A stretch of 64,000 nt of DNA, taken from assembly GCA_001687465.1 (NCBI GenBank), contig LVLI01000094.1:62001-126000 (forward strand), written 5' to 3'. Under the pieces are notes generated by a model. That model was not told where the DNA came from and did not search any database. It saw only the letters and a list, made by a program, of their open reading frames with translations. The position numbers and the translations under genes are program-made. Shown here one piece after another: positions 1 through 11,168 of this stretch (position 1 is the first letter of the stretch; each line of letters starts with the position of its first letter). The DNA comes from Halocafeteria seosinensis (taxonomy: Eukaryota > Sar > Bigyra > Bicosoecida).

Positions 1-381
1 GAATGTTCAAATGGGTGTCACAAAACTACAAAAAGCATCGGGGTTTCCCGGCTCCCCTTACCTCCCCGTGGGAGCAGTCGGAAGGGACGACTGCTGTTCG
101 GCGTTAGGCCCTAGGAATTCTCCCAAGCTCTGCTTCGTCTTTTTCTTTCCACCCGGCATTTTCGGTGTGCTTGTCTCACCGGTTTCGACCTACAAAAACT
201 AAAATTTACAGCTAGAGGTCAATATCACCGCAGTATGAAGCATATAACCCAGACTTCCTCATTTTCTTGCTTTTTTGAAGTTGAAGTTGTAAGCACCAGA
301 AAAGATTGATGCGTTGAAGTAGCAGCGCGGAATTCAAATGAAGTGGAACCTCGACGGGTTGTTGATACTTCAGAGGCTGTT
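1..381. other. Left flank with no assigned gene
   Basis: About 380 bases upstream of the first gene. Short open frames exist on both strands but none shows a recognisable motif or a convincing exon. The interval presumably holds the promoter and 5' UTR of the RAD51-like gene; I see no distinctive element. Confidence 0.4.
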
Positions 382-1554
382 ATGCAGGCGTCCGGGGTAG
401 TTTTCCCAATTGGTTGGCGAAATCTGACGCTTGAAATGAATGAACAGGAAGAAAGGAAAGAATCAGCGTGGGTCACAGGAGATGTCGACTTGGAAAGGAA
501 ATGGAATCGAGCAGGAGCTGTGAGATCCGGCTGGCCGTCTTTGGATGACACTATCCTTAAGGGCGGGTTTCACCGTAATGAAGTGTGCGACATAACCGGT
601 CCTTCGGGTATAGGGAAGTCGCAGGTACGGTAGGCTTTCCCAGTGGTTTAACTTCTCTGCTACAACCAAAGCTCGCTCTTTCTGCAGGTACTGGCTAGCG
701 TCATCGCCAATGCTTTACTAGAGTTCCCAGATCAGCATGTAACGTTGATTAGTGCTCATGCCTGTCATGGACTCCTCATTCGCATTCAAGAATTGGTTCG
801 GTGCTCTTTAGAGGAGTCCTTCCAGGAAGCATCGGTACGTTACTCGTAGTGGGCATCGCAAATTTGTGTGGCACTTCAGTTTGATGTGGTTCTGAACAGC
901 ACCAGGCGTTAGTCTCCGAAATACGATCACTACTGAGCAATGTATCTGTGAGAATCGTTTCAGATGTATGGGAAAGTGTAGAAGCGCTTAACTCGACACT
1001 TAAGTTAACGCGACAACAACAGAGAAAGTGTTCAGTCGTTGCGTTTGATGCCCTTTCCGAGGCAATAGACATATCCCAGTTGCTTTCTTTTGGGAAGAAG
1101 TTAGGTACGTATCTTGCAGACCGTCTCCAATGTCAAGTATGGAAAGTTTTCATTGGACTCTAGTGCAGCTCGAGGGATGCAAGCTGAACTTTGCAGATTG
1201 CTATTCCTATGCGCGGAAGAACTCCGTTGTGCTGTAATATGCTCCACACGAGCGTCCCCGTCGCAGCTCGAGGATCCCAACGATAAACTAGAGACAATTT
1301 TGTCAATGCGTTGGATGATTACGCGATGCAAAGTGCTAGCAATGTACCGTCCACATAGCAAGGATGCAAACGAGCAAACGACTTGTGTCGGTCTCGTCTC
1401 CAGCAAATATGAACCTGTAGCGGGCCAAAGTGCGGTCATATCCGTGGAGGATCCATCCCTCGTACCATTCAAGAAAAAGAAGGGAAGTTCTGATTCTACG
1501 ACTCCGCGGCAACCTTTGCTGCGTCCTTGGCATGAATTCAGTGCTCCCGCTTGA
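382..1554 (+). CDS. RAD51-family recombinase paralogue (RAD51D/XRCC2-like)
   Basis: A RecA/RAD51-superfamily ATPase of about 326 residues, expected to act in homologous-recombination repair in the nucleus. Four exons are visible: 382-624, 688-834, 900-1104 and 1169-1554, joined in frame with GT/AG borders and introns of 63-65 bases. The start is the first ATG after an in-frame stop at 307. Walker A is GPSGIGKSQ, preceded by a family-typical segment (SGWPSLDDTILKGG). The Walker B strand is probably SVVAFDAL, in the third exon. The protein lacks the long N-terminal helix-hairpin-helix domain of RAD51 proper, and the length matches RAD51D or XRCC3 better. Which paralogue it is cannot be decided by eye; the family call is firm. 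Confidence 0.8.
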
Positions 1555-2729
1555 ACGAAAGGTTTAGAGGAGTGTCACAGTGACAACTGCGAACAGGCAT
1601 GGAGAAACCAAGCAATTCCGGTGCGCTTGATACGCAGAGTATATTTAGGAACGTAATCACAATACTGGCAACATTACTCACAATACTTCTTAGAACTACT
1701 TGTGCTTGGAGACAAGTGCCGAGCTTACATGGCTACTGCTTCCTTTACCATGGTTATTTGGAAATTTATGTGCATGAGCGATGGTCGGTATATGATGGTG
1801 AATGCGTTAAGGAGAATCGCAGAAGACGCCAGATTCGGAACAACTTAAAAAATGTCATCAAGCGCAGCAACCGAAGCGCTGAGGGACGGGCACCTAACGA
1901 GGTTCAAGCATCCAAGGTTTACGATTCCTCTATAGCACTTACGTCGTCGTTTTACTTTTATTCTTTTGTATACGATTCCGAATGTGTCCCGACAAGGGCA
2001 CTGCACCAAGAGATCGACTCTCGCACGACTTGCTGTACAATGGTAGTCCGAACTTCGCTGGATTGAGTGGTAGGTACCGAACAATTTGTTATCAAATTTC
2101 ATTTGCCACACCATCCATTTTTTTTCTTTAACGTCTATGGACATCTTGTTTCTGTTAGTCAGGAGATTCATCATTCCACGTAAGTATCCTCCATCCATCT
2201 GCTGCATTTGAAGACTTCGGATTTTGACTACGCTGTAATACAAAGAAGACAAATGCTCTGTGAGGGAATTGCATTCCACATTTTCTATCGTTTCATTCAC
2301 ACGCGAGATCTATCAGTACGTTCCGCGCATTATATTTGTAGCAGGGCATGCAAGACGACTCAGTCGTCGGGCCTTGCTGGGGGAGGGAGTGAAACGAAAA
2401 GAGCTGTTCCAGCAGCGGTCAAGGCAGGGGAAGGTTGCCACGGGTTCCTTCGATAAAATCCAATGTGAGACACAGCTCATGCATCCTGGGTAGTGGTATC
2501 TACTGGAATGCGAGAGGGGCCAAGATTCGAGGGCCACTATGGACAGCCGTTTATGAAGCTCGACCCGTCAAACAATTGCTTCACTTTGTTCGTTGATGCG
2601 GCTATGGTGCGGTGAACGCCCGTACTCTTCCCCGCCTCCTCCGTGCCATGGTGGGTTTGATGATGTTCTTTTGACCTGCAGTAGAAGGGATCCCTTTGGT
2701 TTGTGCTGTATAGAGGAATTTAGGGCGCG
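1555..2729. other. Intergenic region between RAD51-like and kinesin genes
   Basis: About 1.2 kb. Open frames of up to about 150 codons occur on both strands (for example 1599-2066 + and 1845-2300 -), but they overlap, are Cys/Arg/Ser-rich in the manner of random frames and show no family similarity. The right end should hold the kinesin promoter. Nothing else recognised. Confidence 0.35.
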
Positions 2730-5700
2730 ATGTACGCTTCCGCAAACAGTCGTTCGTCCTCCCGAGGCCCTCCACCACCTTCGGGTGGTGTGGGGTCACC
2801 CTATCACTATGTGGGGGAGCTGGAAGAGCAACGCCAAATCAGCTCAATAGACCATCAGCAACAGCAGCCTCCCATGTCTGAGAGCTACAGCCAGTCAATG
2901 GCGGCCTCCGCCGGTATGAATACGGAGAATGGGCCGATCCAACAGATGCCGGTAACGAGCAGGGCAGAGGATGAACAGGGACAGCATGAGGACAATGAAC
3001 ATAATCGAAGCACAACGCTGTCAGAGTCTTCGGGAGGTGGTGGAGGCTACTTCAACACCTCACAGGATTCCACAGGAAGCAATAATAATAACTTTAAGGT
3101 GGTCATTCGAGTTCGTCCTCCTTTGCAAAGGGAGATGCAGGAAGATTTCGTCAACTGCGTCAAGTCTGATGAACACCGGAATCAAATTACCATCTCTGAA
3201 GGAGCGGACAATTCAGGATATGCCGGCGCATCTCATACGTTTACCTTTGACAAGGTACGCTTTTTTCGATACGCATACTAAGATTGCTTGCATAACCTGA
3301 AGAATGTGTTTTTGGCCGTATTTTATACAGGTATATGGGACGACAGATGACCAAAAGAAAGTATACGAGACGACGGCGCAAGGGGTCGTTAGCAGCAGTT
3401 TGCAGGGGTATAATGTGAGTTCCGTTCACTGAGTTATCAGAGTACCCCAGTGCACAGGGTTACATTGTGTATCAATGCTGGTTGTTTCTGTTGCAGGCGA
3501 CCATTTTCGCATATGGTCAAACGGGTACGGGGAAAACGTACACAATGGAAGGTTTCAACTCTCAGGAGGAACGCGGAATCATACCTCGAGCAATTGAGCA
3601 AATATTCCAACATATCCGAAGCTCTGTTTCTCCAAGAATGCGCTTCCTTGTACGAGCATCCTACCTCCAGATATATAATGAGGTTATTTCGGACCTCTTA
3701 AAACCAGAGAGAACAAACTTGAGTATCCGAGAAGATAAGAAGAAGGGTGTATTCGTAGAGGGACTTTCAGAATGGGTCGTCAGGTCACCCGCAGAAATAT
3801 ATGGTCTAATGGAGCGTGGTGGAACGGTTCGGGCTACCGGTAGTACAAAGATGAATCACATGTCAAGCAGAAGTCATGCTGTATTTATCATTATTGCCGA
3901 GCAGAGCGAGACCACCTATGTAGACGATCAAGGGAGAGAACTTAGCTCTGAAGAGTTCCAAGCTCTTGTCAAAAGCCGACCTCAGGGGGATGCCATGCGA
4001 CAGTTGGAAACGAATGTTAGGCAATGTTTTAAAGTGGGCAAGCTTAACTTGGTCGATTTGGCTGGTTCTGAACGAGTACGGCTGACAGGAGCCACTGGCC
4101 AGCGCCTCGAAGAAAGCAAGAAGATCAATCAGTCGCTATCAGCCCTGGGAAATGTGATAGCAGCTTTGACCGACACCCGCGGCAGACAGCATATTCCATA
4201 CAGAGACTCAAAGCTCACAAGGATCTTGGAGGATTCCCTCGGAGGCAACTGCAAGACAACTATGATGGCTATGATCAGCCCTGCCTTAGAGGTAAGCAAT
4301 TCGACAACAAGAATCGAACTGTCGTTCCCTGTTGTATTGATGGATTCGTTTTTACCAGGCTTTTGTGGAATCTCTTTCCACACTGAAATTCGCCAATCGT
4401 GCCAAGAACATTAAGAACGAGGCTAGAGTCAATGAGGACTTGGACCAGAAAAGTCTCTTGCGAAGATACGAGAGAGAGCTAAAGCGTCTTCGAACAGAGT
4501 TAGACCAGCGAAGCAGTATGTTTGAGATATCATTGGTCTGAAAGTGTCTCTTCTTTGTATATCTGGATACCTTTTCATCCTGCTGCAGGGACGGTTGTGG
4601 ACAAACGACGATTGCTAGAATTAGATGAACAACGACGCCGAGCTGAGCAGGACAAAATGGCAGCTATTCAGGCTCTTGAACGGCGAAGCGAAGAATTTAT
4701 GAAGGAAAAGGAAGATAAACGACAACTAGAGGAAAGAATTAATCTTCTTCAGGGTCAGGTGCTTGTTGGTGGTACGGAAGGCAAAAATGTACAAGATACT
4801 CCTGCCTTCCGGAATGCCCTAAAGGAACACCAAGAAAAGATAAGACGTGAATACGAATCACGGCTTCACGAGCTCGAGCGGGAAAGAGAAACAATAGAGG
4901 AAGAAAAGGCACAGGTGGACCGGTATAAACAGCTTTTACTAAAACAAAGGGATATCATGATTCTCCTGACTCAACGGCTGAACGAGCGTGACGACCAGTA
5001 AGTATCCTTCGACCCACACTAAAGCCAGAGCGATGTTGTATATCTACCCTCTACATTTGCCTCCTCAATGCAGGATCGTTGCACTCCAAGATGAGCTTGA
5101 TGCATACGACAGACACCAACGCGAATTGGAAGAGAAACTCGATGAGAAGACCGCATCTTTAATCCATCTTCAAAGAGTTACCATGGAGCAATCAGTTTCC
5201 AGTCCTGATAAGAATGCCGAGATATCTGCAGCGCTTGGTGATTGGGCGTCTAGCAGTAGCCCAAACACTCATAATGCATCTGCCCCTACTGAGAGCCGTG
5301 TTAGCCATCATGGAACTTCAACAACGCAGACGACTACTAGCGCAAAAGAGGCATTTAGAACCAGAGAAGGATACCAAAATGTGTCGTCCTCTCATCTCGT
5401 TGAGACGAAACAGTTCAAGCCGTATCAAGCTCCAACTGTATTCACTGGAGATGATGACAACAATGAAGGGGCGACAGGCTCGCCAAATCTATTATCCGCA
5501 GAAGAAAAGATAAACGAATTACAAAACCTCGTCGAAAGTGGGAAGAATGAACGAGAGCGCCTTGCTCGAGAGCTGGAAGAAGTACAAGCTGAAAAGGTGT
5601 CAATGGAGTACCTCCTTCGCGAAAAACTAGAAAAGCTTGTTCAAAGCGAAATCGAAGCACGCTTAGCCGCGTACAAACACGATGAGGCTTCCAACATTAT

Positions 5701-6085
5701 GAAAATGAATGGAGATTCGGGTGAAGCAGCCAAGGCGGCTGCAGAAGCTGATGTCGAAGGTGCGAAAGCTGAAGTCGAGAAAATGCAAGCTCAATTATCC
5801 GCCAAGGATGCTGCTCTCGAACAAACCGAAAACGAGTTGCAGTCTGTGAAGGGCAAACTCGAAACTCATGAGAAGGAACGGAAAGCCATCCAAACGATTG
5901 TCGAACACAAGATTAGTTCTTTAGTGAACGAGATCTCAAAGCTCACGAACTCCTTGTCTTCCACTACCGATAGTGGTTCTTCATCGACTGCCGGCCGTCG
6001 TCAAAGTGAATTAGCTCGTCAAGTACGCGCGTTGCATCGCCTCGTGAATGCCACGACGAGTGCGTTACAACAAAGCAATGTGTAG
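2730..6085 (+). CDS. Kinesin motor protein with coiled-coil stalk
   Basis: Microtubule motor ATPase of about 993 residues. Six exons: 2730-3254, 3331-3414, 3497-4291, 4359-4515, 4589-4997 and 5074-6085. About 120 low-complexity residues precede the motor, which begins at [10 protein letters not shown]. Motor signatures are all present: P-loop GQTGTGKT, switch I SSRSH and switch [10 protein letters not shown]. Just before switch II there is an extra stretch of about 40 residues. The neck ([14 protein letters not shown], then [13 protein letters not shown]) is followed by a long heptad-rich coiled coil. This neck resembles ungrouped kinesins of algae, oomycetes and ciliates rather than kinesin-1, but subfamily assignment needs a tree. 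The motor is N-terminal, so plus-end movement is expected. Part of this gene is duplicated as a decayed fragment near 63.7 kb. Confidence 0.92.
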
Positions 6086-6269
6086 AGGGGATCCTCTGCA
6101 TTAGAGTTTGTACACACACAAAAAATGCACTTTTCCGCAAACAGGAGGGGTTTTGAAAACTTCAATCCCTTACTCTAGTTCATGCGGCTGATATTGTATA
6201 CATCAAGGCGTAAAAAGATCAATTACATGTATATTTGCTTTCGTTTGTTGGTTGGTTAAGACAATAACA

Positions 6270-7737
6270 ATGAGCAATCAGCAGGAGGTGCAGCCTGAAA
6301 TCACCCCCACCTCGGGGTTTTGGTACGTCCAATGCTGTCATACGAGAGGCCCATGGACCCCCTCTTACAAGGTTACTTGGCCTGTACTGTACACAGGTTT
6401 GACGAGGAGCTATCTCCGACGATGACCATCCGGATGCTCTTAAAATCGATCTTATACAACGAACGATCTGAGTTCCAGAATGCGCAAATCATTGAGACAG
6501 GGCCTTTTGGGAAGACATTGGTGTTGGATTCCAAAACACAGTCTGCGCTCTTTGATGAGTTCGTGTACCATGAGAACCTTGTTCACCCCGTCATGATTAG
6601 CCACCCTAACCCGAAGAGTGTGTTCATTGGAGGCGGTGGGGAATTGGCCACGGCCCGCGAAGTTGCCAAACATCCATCCGTCGAGCGCATCGTGATGGTG
6701 GACTTGGATAAGACAGTCGTGGAAATTTGCAAGGAACACCTCCCTGAATGGCATGGAGGTGTGATTGACGACCCTCGGTTGGAACTGCACTATGATGATG
6801 CCAAGGCCTGGCTCGAGAAGTAAGTATGAGTTAGTGACACACCCGCCCACTGAAACGAGATACAAAAAATACTAATGGGCGCGCGTGTGTGTGTGTGTTT
6901 GTTTTTGTTTTGTTTTTTACTACAGCTGTAACGAGAAGTTTGATGTAGTTATAATGGATATCGCCGATCCTATCGAGGCAGGCCCCGGGGTCATGCTCTA
7001 CACTGAAGAGTTTTACAACTTTATACACAAGTGTTTACAGCCTGGAGGACACTTCGTCACACAATCGGGTCCAGGATCAGTTATGAATGCTAACGAATGC
7101 TTCAGCGTCATTCACAAGACATTAAGACAATCGTTTCAACATGTCGTCCCGTATACCTGTGATATCCCCTCATTTGGCTGCAACTGGGCTTTTAACATGG
7201 GATTCAAGGAGGATACAGAATTGTAAGTGACTCTTCTTTCAAATTCTCCTTCATTTGTTCGTGGTTGTAGGTGGGGAAATCTGCTCAACTGAAGTCTACC
7301 AACCTGCGAGATTGAGGTTGAGCAGGTTTTGTGGGGGAGACGCATGGCAAGCCTCTGACTGAATGACCGAATCCTAATGAATTTTTTCTCATTCAGATTT
7401 AGTCTTGCCAATATCAAATTCTTGCAAGTCCTTGGTTTTCTTTGAAACTTTCGCGTTCATGATATTAGGAACAATATTTGCTAGAGACAATTTGCTATGC
7501 TATCAATGCAGAGTCCAGAAGACGAAAGCAGGCGGCAAGAAGTCCCCTGTACAATACCTTTTGGATCTTCCTACGGAAGAACTGGATAACTTGTTAAAGA
7601 GTAGGGTCAAAGGTGATTTACGGTTCATGGATGGGGAGGCTCTAAAGGGGGTATTGGGAGTACCGAAAGCAGTACGTCAAGTACTCGAGAATGAGAAACG
7701 GTATATGACACGGGATAATCCAGTTTACATGTATTAA
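6270..7737 (+). CDS. ACL5: Thermospermine/spermidine synthase (ACL5 type)
   Basis: Aminopropyltransferase that moves an aminopropyl group from decarboxylated S-adenosylmethionine to a polyamine. Four exons: 6270-6322, 6397-6819, 6926-7222 and 7512-7737, giving about 332 residues. The nucleotide-binding loop reads FIGGGGELATARE (family GGGEGSTARE), followed by MVDLDKTVVE and the catalytic-aspartate segment MDIADPIEAGP. The DxADPxEGGP form and the C-terminal segment RFMDGE favour the plant/algal thermospermine synthase subgroup over classical spermidine synthase; this is inference from motifs. In the loop the usual Gly after GGGE is Leu. The second intron carries a GT repeat. The third intron, if single, is 289 bases and unusually long for this window; a small missed exon is possible. 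Confidence 0.88.
6884..6920 (+). repeat. GT/T-rich simple repeat in intron
   Basis: A run of GT dinucleotides followed by G-interrupted T runs, lying in the second intron of the thermospermine synthase gene and serving as an exaggerated polypyrimidine tract before the acceptor at 6925. Confidence 0.7.
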
Positions 7738-7791
7738 ACTTAACTATCGGCGACACGGGAATACAATGCAAGTGGCTGCATACACCGCTCA

Positions 7792-8431
7792 TTATTCGCC
7801 ACCAGCAGCAGCTGCTGCTGCTGCTGCCTCCAGCTTTTCGCGCTCTTTGGCTTCTTTCTCTTCAGCGTGGCGCCTTCGAATATACGGCGGGATTTCTAGG
7901 TTCTCTTGATACTCCATGATCGTCCTGTTCGAAAAAGCATTCAGATCAATGATACACTCGCCCCAAAATGAGATCTACGATTGTAACGTACTTAATCCAC
8001 TCATCTCGCTCATCATCACTTGAAGCGCGTAAAGTCAAGTTTTTCGGGTACGCTTGTATAAGAAATTCATGTTCTGACGAGCCTTCTACGGGTGCACAGA
8101 AGAAGTTATTCAAGGAAATGACACCCAAAGGCTTCTTCGGTTCCTTGGCATGCTGGAATCGAAAAAATAAATCACGCCAACAAGTAGGACTACCGGATCC
8201 CGGCATTCCATTCAACCGTCGCTTACCTGTTGCTGGTCGGTATAATACGACAGATGGTCGCGCAAGACAAAGTATCGGCTTCTCCAAGTCTGCAATATAT
8301 CCATGAATCATATGAATGCCAAATTTATGGAGCATCGAGCATGCAACACATACTTTATGGCCTCCTTGTCCTCCACCTTGTTTCTTGAGGATCCCTTGCT
8401 TGCGAATCTCAGCTTCCTCTAGAGGCTCCAT
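7792..8431 (-). CDS. Small PH-domain protein (AtPH1-like)
   Basis: About 144 residues consisting almost entirely of one pleckstrin-homology domain, which typically binds phosphoinositides on membranes. Exons on the minus strand: 8431-8354, 8289-8227, 8152-7992 and 7924-7792. The domain runs from KQGILKKQGG through WRSRYFVLRDHLSYY and PKKPLGVISL to the C-terminal helix DDERDEWIK, whose Trp is the hallmark PH residue. The protein ends in a charged helix and an eight-Ala tract encoded by GCA/GCT repeats (7802-7829). An open frame continues upstream of the chosen ATG but lacks similarity; I treat it as leader. Size and layout resemble plant PH1. Confidence 0.8.
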
Positions 8432-9718
8432 CTTTCCAATCCAGCGAAATACTATTACGATTGCAAATTGGCTAATATTGAAGCAAGCGAGTGGAGGTAA
8501 GCGCAGACCATACCAACAATTCCATTCTTCGGCATGATTACGCTCTGTGCTGCAGCCTGCAGCTCGTCGCAACCGCCTGCAGTCGCAAGTGTATCGGTTA
8601 TGCCGGCTGCTGGCCCCGTTGCAACCACTTTGTATTGTACGGACTATTACTTCCATCATGCCACGCTGGACTAGCCATTCAATGAACTGTTAATCAGCGC
8701 ATACTTCTGCTATCATTGACGGATGTAGTTGCTTAGTGTCTCGTTCTCAGTGTCGGTTGGTTCCGAAGTTCCGAACCTATCTGCAGCATGAGAAGCAGAA
8801 CAGTTGGCCCAACGCACCCTCAATACTATGAGTCAATAGTGTCCATTCGATATCATAGACTTGTTGTATAGCAATAGGGAAGTAGATGCACCATTATGTG
8901 CTCTGACAAGACTGTCAAGCTGCTAAATGGCTCTCGACGGGGCTCCCTTCCCTCCAATATGCACGCGGGCTGCATCCCTCCCCAGTAGGGTGCCGTTTAA
9001 ACGATGGAGCTTCTCTGTGGTTTTCCAAACCTCATTAGAACCGGCTCGCTCAAAACATGTTCAACTTAGCTCGTGGTTCAAGTTGCTCGACGTGAACTGT
9101 TTGGGGGGTTTACAACAGTTGGCACCGCTTCACGATAATGCGTACCGGCACAGACCTTTCTGAAGTGCCTAGGAGTGGCTAAACTCGTGGAAACGCCGTG
9201 TGCTCGGAATTTTCTCAACACAGACCGTAAGCCTGAGGGCATTGCAATGCTTGCATATTCCTGGACGTTCTTGAAGCTCCAAGTGGCTGATGAACGGTTG
9301 ATCCTCACTGTCAGCTACGGGTACTGTACATGATGAACGGGTTGATTAGCGCGCCTCCAGCAATATAATCCAAAATTTGGTCCCAATAGTAGCTTGTCTG
9401 CATCTAAACCCGTAGCAGGGTGTTACATTGTCCTTCGTACCCTCTTATTTGATATTGTGGTCCGTTGCAACGCGTAGACCTCACCATCTCCGGCGTGTTT
9501 CTAGACCCATAGAAGACGGATTTTGTAAGCAGGTATGGCATCTCAACGGTTTATTCCTTATAGAGACTGTTCTCTTGCTATATGGACGTCCAAATAGACA
9601 CACTGTTGCATTTATGTGTCCCGTTTTCCTTGCAGAGACTGGCAATAGAGAACGGGAAAAGGAATTTCCTATTTTTCTAGGACAAATACAGAGAGGCCTG
9701 CCACTCTATTCGGATATA
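8432..9718. other. Intergenic region between divergent PH and MYB genes
   Basis: About 1.3 kb between two genes transcribed away from each other. It must hold both promoters. Short overlapping open frames were examined and look like chance frames. No tRNA, repeat or transposon signature seen. Confidence 0.4.
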
Positions 9719-11038
9719 ATGGAGCCTTTCACGTTGAGCAAACGCTCGCAACAGAAGAAAAGGCGACGCTCGGAAGATGAGATGCCGGCCGCCTATTTAG
9801 TAGGCCCGACAGTCGAGTAAGATGTTCAAAATATCTTTTCGCTTCCTCCCTTGTATTCGAGCCCTCCTTTCGTCTGCGTTTAATGTTCCAGTGATTCGCA
9901 ACATCATTTCACTCCCACTGGGGGACTAGATACTCGGGCAAACTACCCAGGGGATGAGGTCCGAGTTCTTCGAGGAAGAAGAATTATCAGTCCTGCCGAC
10001 CCCAAATGGGACTTCGACAAAGACAATAAGCTTAGAATGCTGGTAGCAGAGTTGAGTACTCGAGACTGGAGTAGGGTACGTACTGTATTAAAGAGTTAGT
10101 ATGTTGTATTTTACACCAGCCTCATTGCATGAACACATCGCAGGTCGCCTTGATGTTGGGAGACCCTTCTTTGACCCCTTCAGAATGTAAGAACCGATGG
10201 AACAAGATCTTGAAGGTAAAACAGGCACAAGAGGTTTCCATTGTCCTCCAGGCATCTGCAGTCTGTTAGTCGCGGTGTTACGCAGGTGAACCGGACGTGT
10301 GGTCCATGGACATCAAAAGAGGATAACGACTTAACCCGCTTTGTTCGAGAAATTCAAAACAGTGGAGATAAGAGGCATGCAAAGCACATACAATGGGCAG
10401 ACGTCGCTGCTAAGATGATATGGAGAGACGGAAAACAATGCCGGGAAAGGTGGTGCAACCAACTCAACCCAGATATCAGTCACGGTAAGTACCGTCACTC
10501 GGCTTGGCAGATCGAAGAATTGCACTGTCCAAGATTCCTGCTGACAGGTTCCTGGACCAACGAGGAGAAACGCATAGTCTTTGAGGCCCAGCGGCGACTC
10601 GGAAACAGATGGAGCCAAATCGCGAAAAAAGTGCCCGGAAGAACGGAGAGTGCAGTGAAGAACTTGTTCAACACCTACAAGAGGAAATCTGAAAGAGGGG
10701 TCGGTCTAGAACCAAGAGAGTGCCCGGTCTACTATCCACCGTATGCCACTGCTCCTCCCCCCCGCGAAGCACCCATGGAATCAGCCGCTCCGATGAATGT
10801 GGACTTCAATGTGAATCAAATGATCTCAGAGCCTTTCCATACCATGCCGCCACCCCCTTTCCCACACTACAATATGATTGAAACGGTACAATCGGACCAA
10901 TTTCTGTTCCACAACATGATGCCTCCCATGTGTGCTCATCAGGATGATCAAAGCGACAGCTCAGACTACTCTGAACCCCTCACACGCCCCGGGAATTCCG
11001 CCAAATGGGACTTCGGCACACTTTACCCGCACGGCTGA
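9719..11038 (+). CDS. Three-repeat MYB DNA-binding protein (copy 1)
   Basis: Probable nuclear transcription factor of about 355 residues. Exons: 9719-9816, 9892-10075, 10144-10215, 10262-10484 (or 10286-10484) and 10548-11038. Three MYB/SANT repeats follow one another: R1 from [10 protein letters not shown] to [11 protein letters not shown]2 from [11 protein letters not shown] to [12 protein letters not shown]3 from [13 protein letters not shown] to [13 protein letters not shown]2 carries an inserted basic segment ([18 protein letters not shown]) between helices. The tail is Pro/Met-rich without known domains. N-terminal KKRRR is a possible nuclear localisation signal. Two in-frame acceptors 24 bases apart exist for exon 4. 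A clear paralogue lies at 29.4-32.3 kb on the other strand. Confidence 0.87.
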
Positions 11039-11168
11039 TGTTTCGTGTTCAAATCATCGCATATCAAATATGTGACACCATGCAATAAATCACATCATTC
11101 CAAGTTGAAATGCAGTATTGTACATAATTTGTTTACATCTGTTTGCTCCTGAACTGAACGCATCGTCT

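Noticed and set aside
1599..2300. Overlapping frames of about 150 codons on both strands
   Set aside because: Mutually overlapping, no family similarity, no splice signals placing them in a gene.
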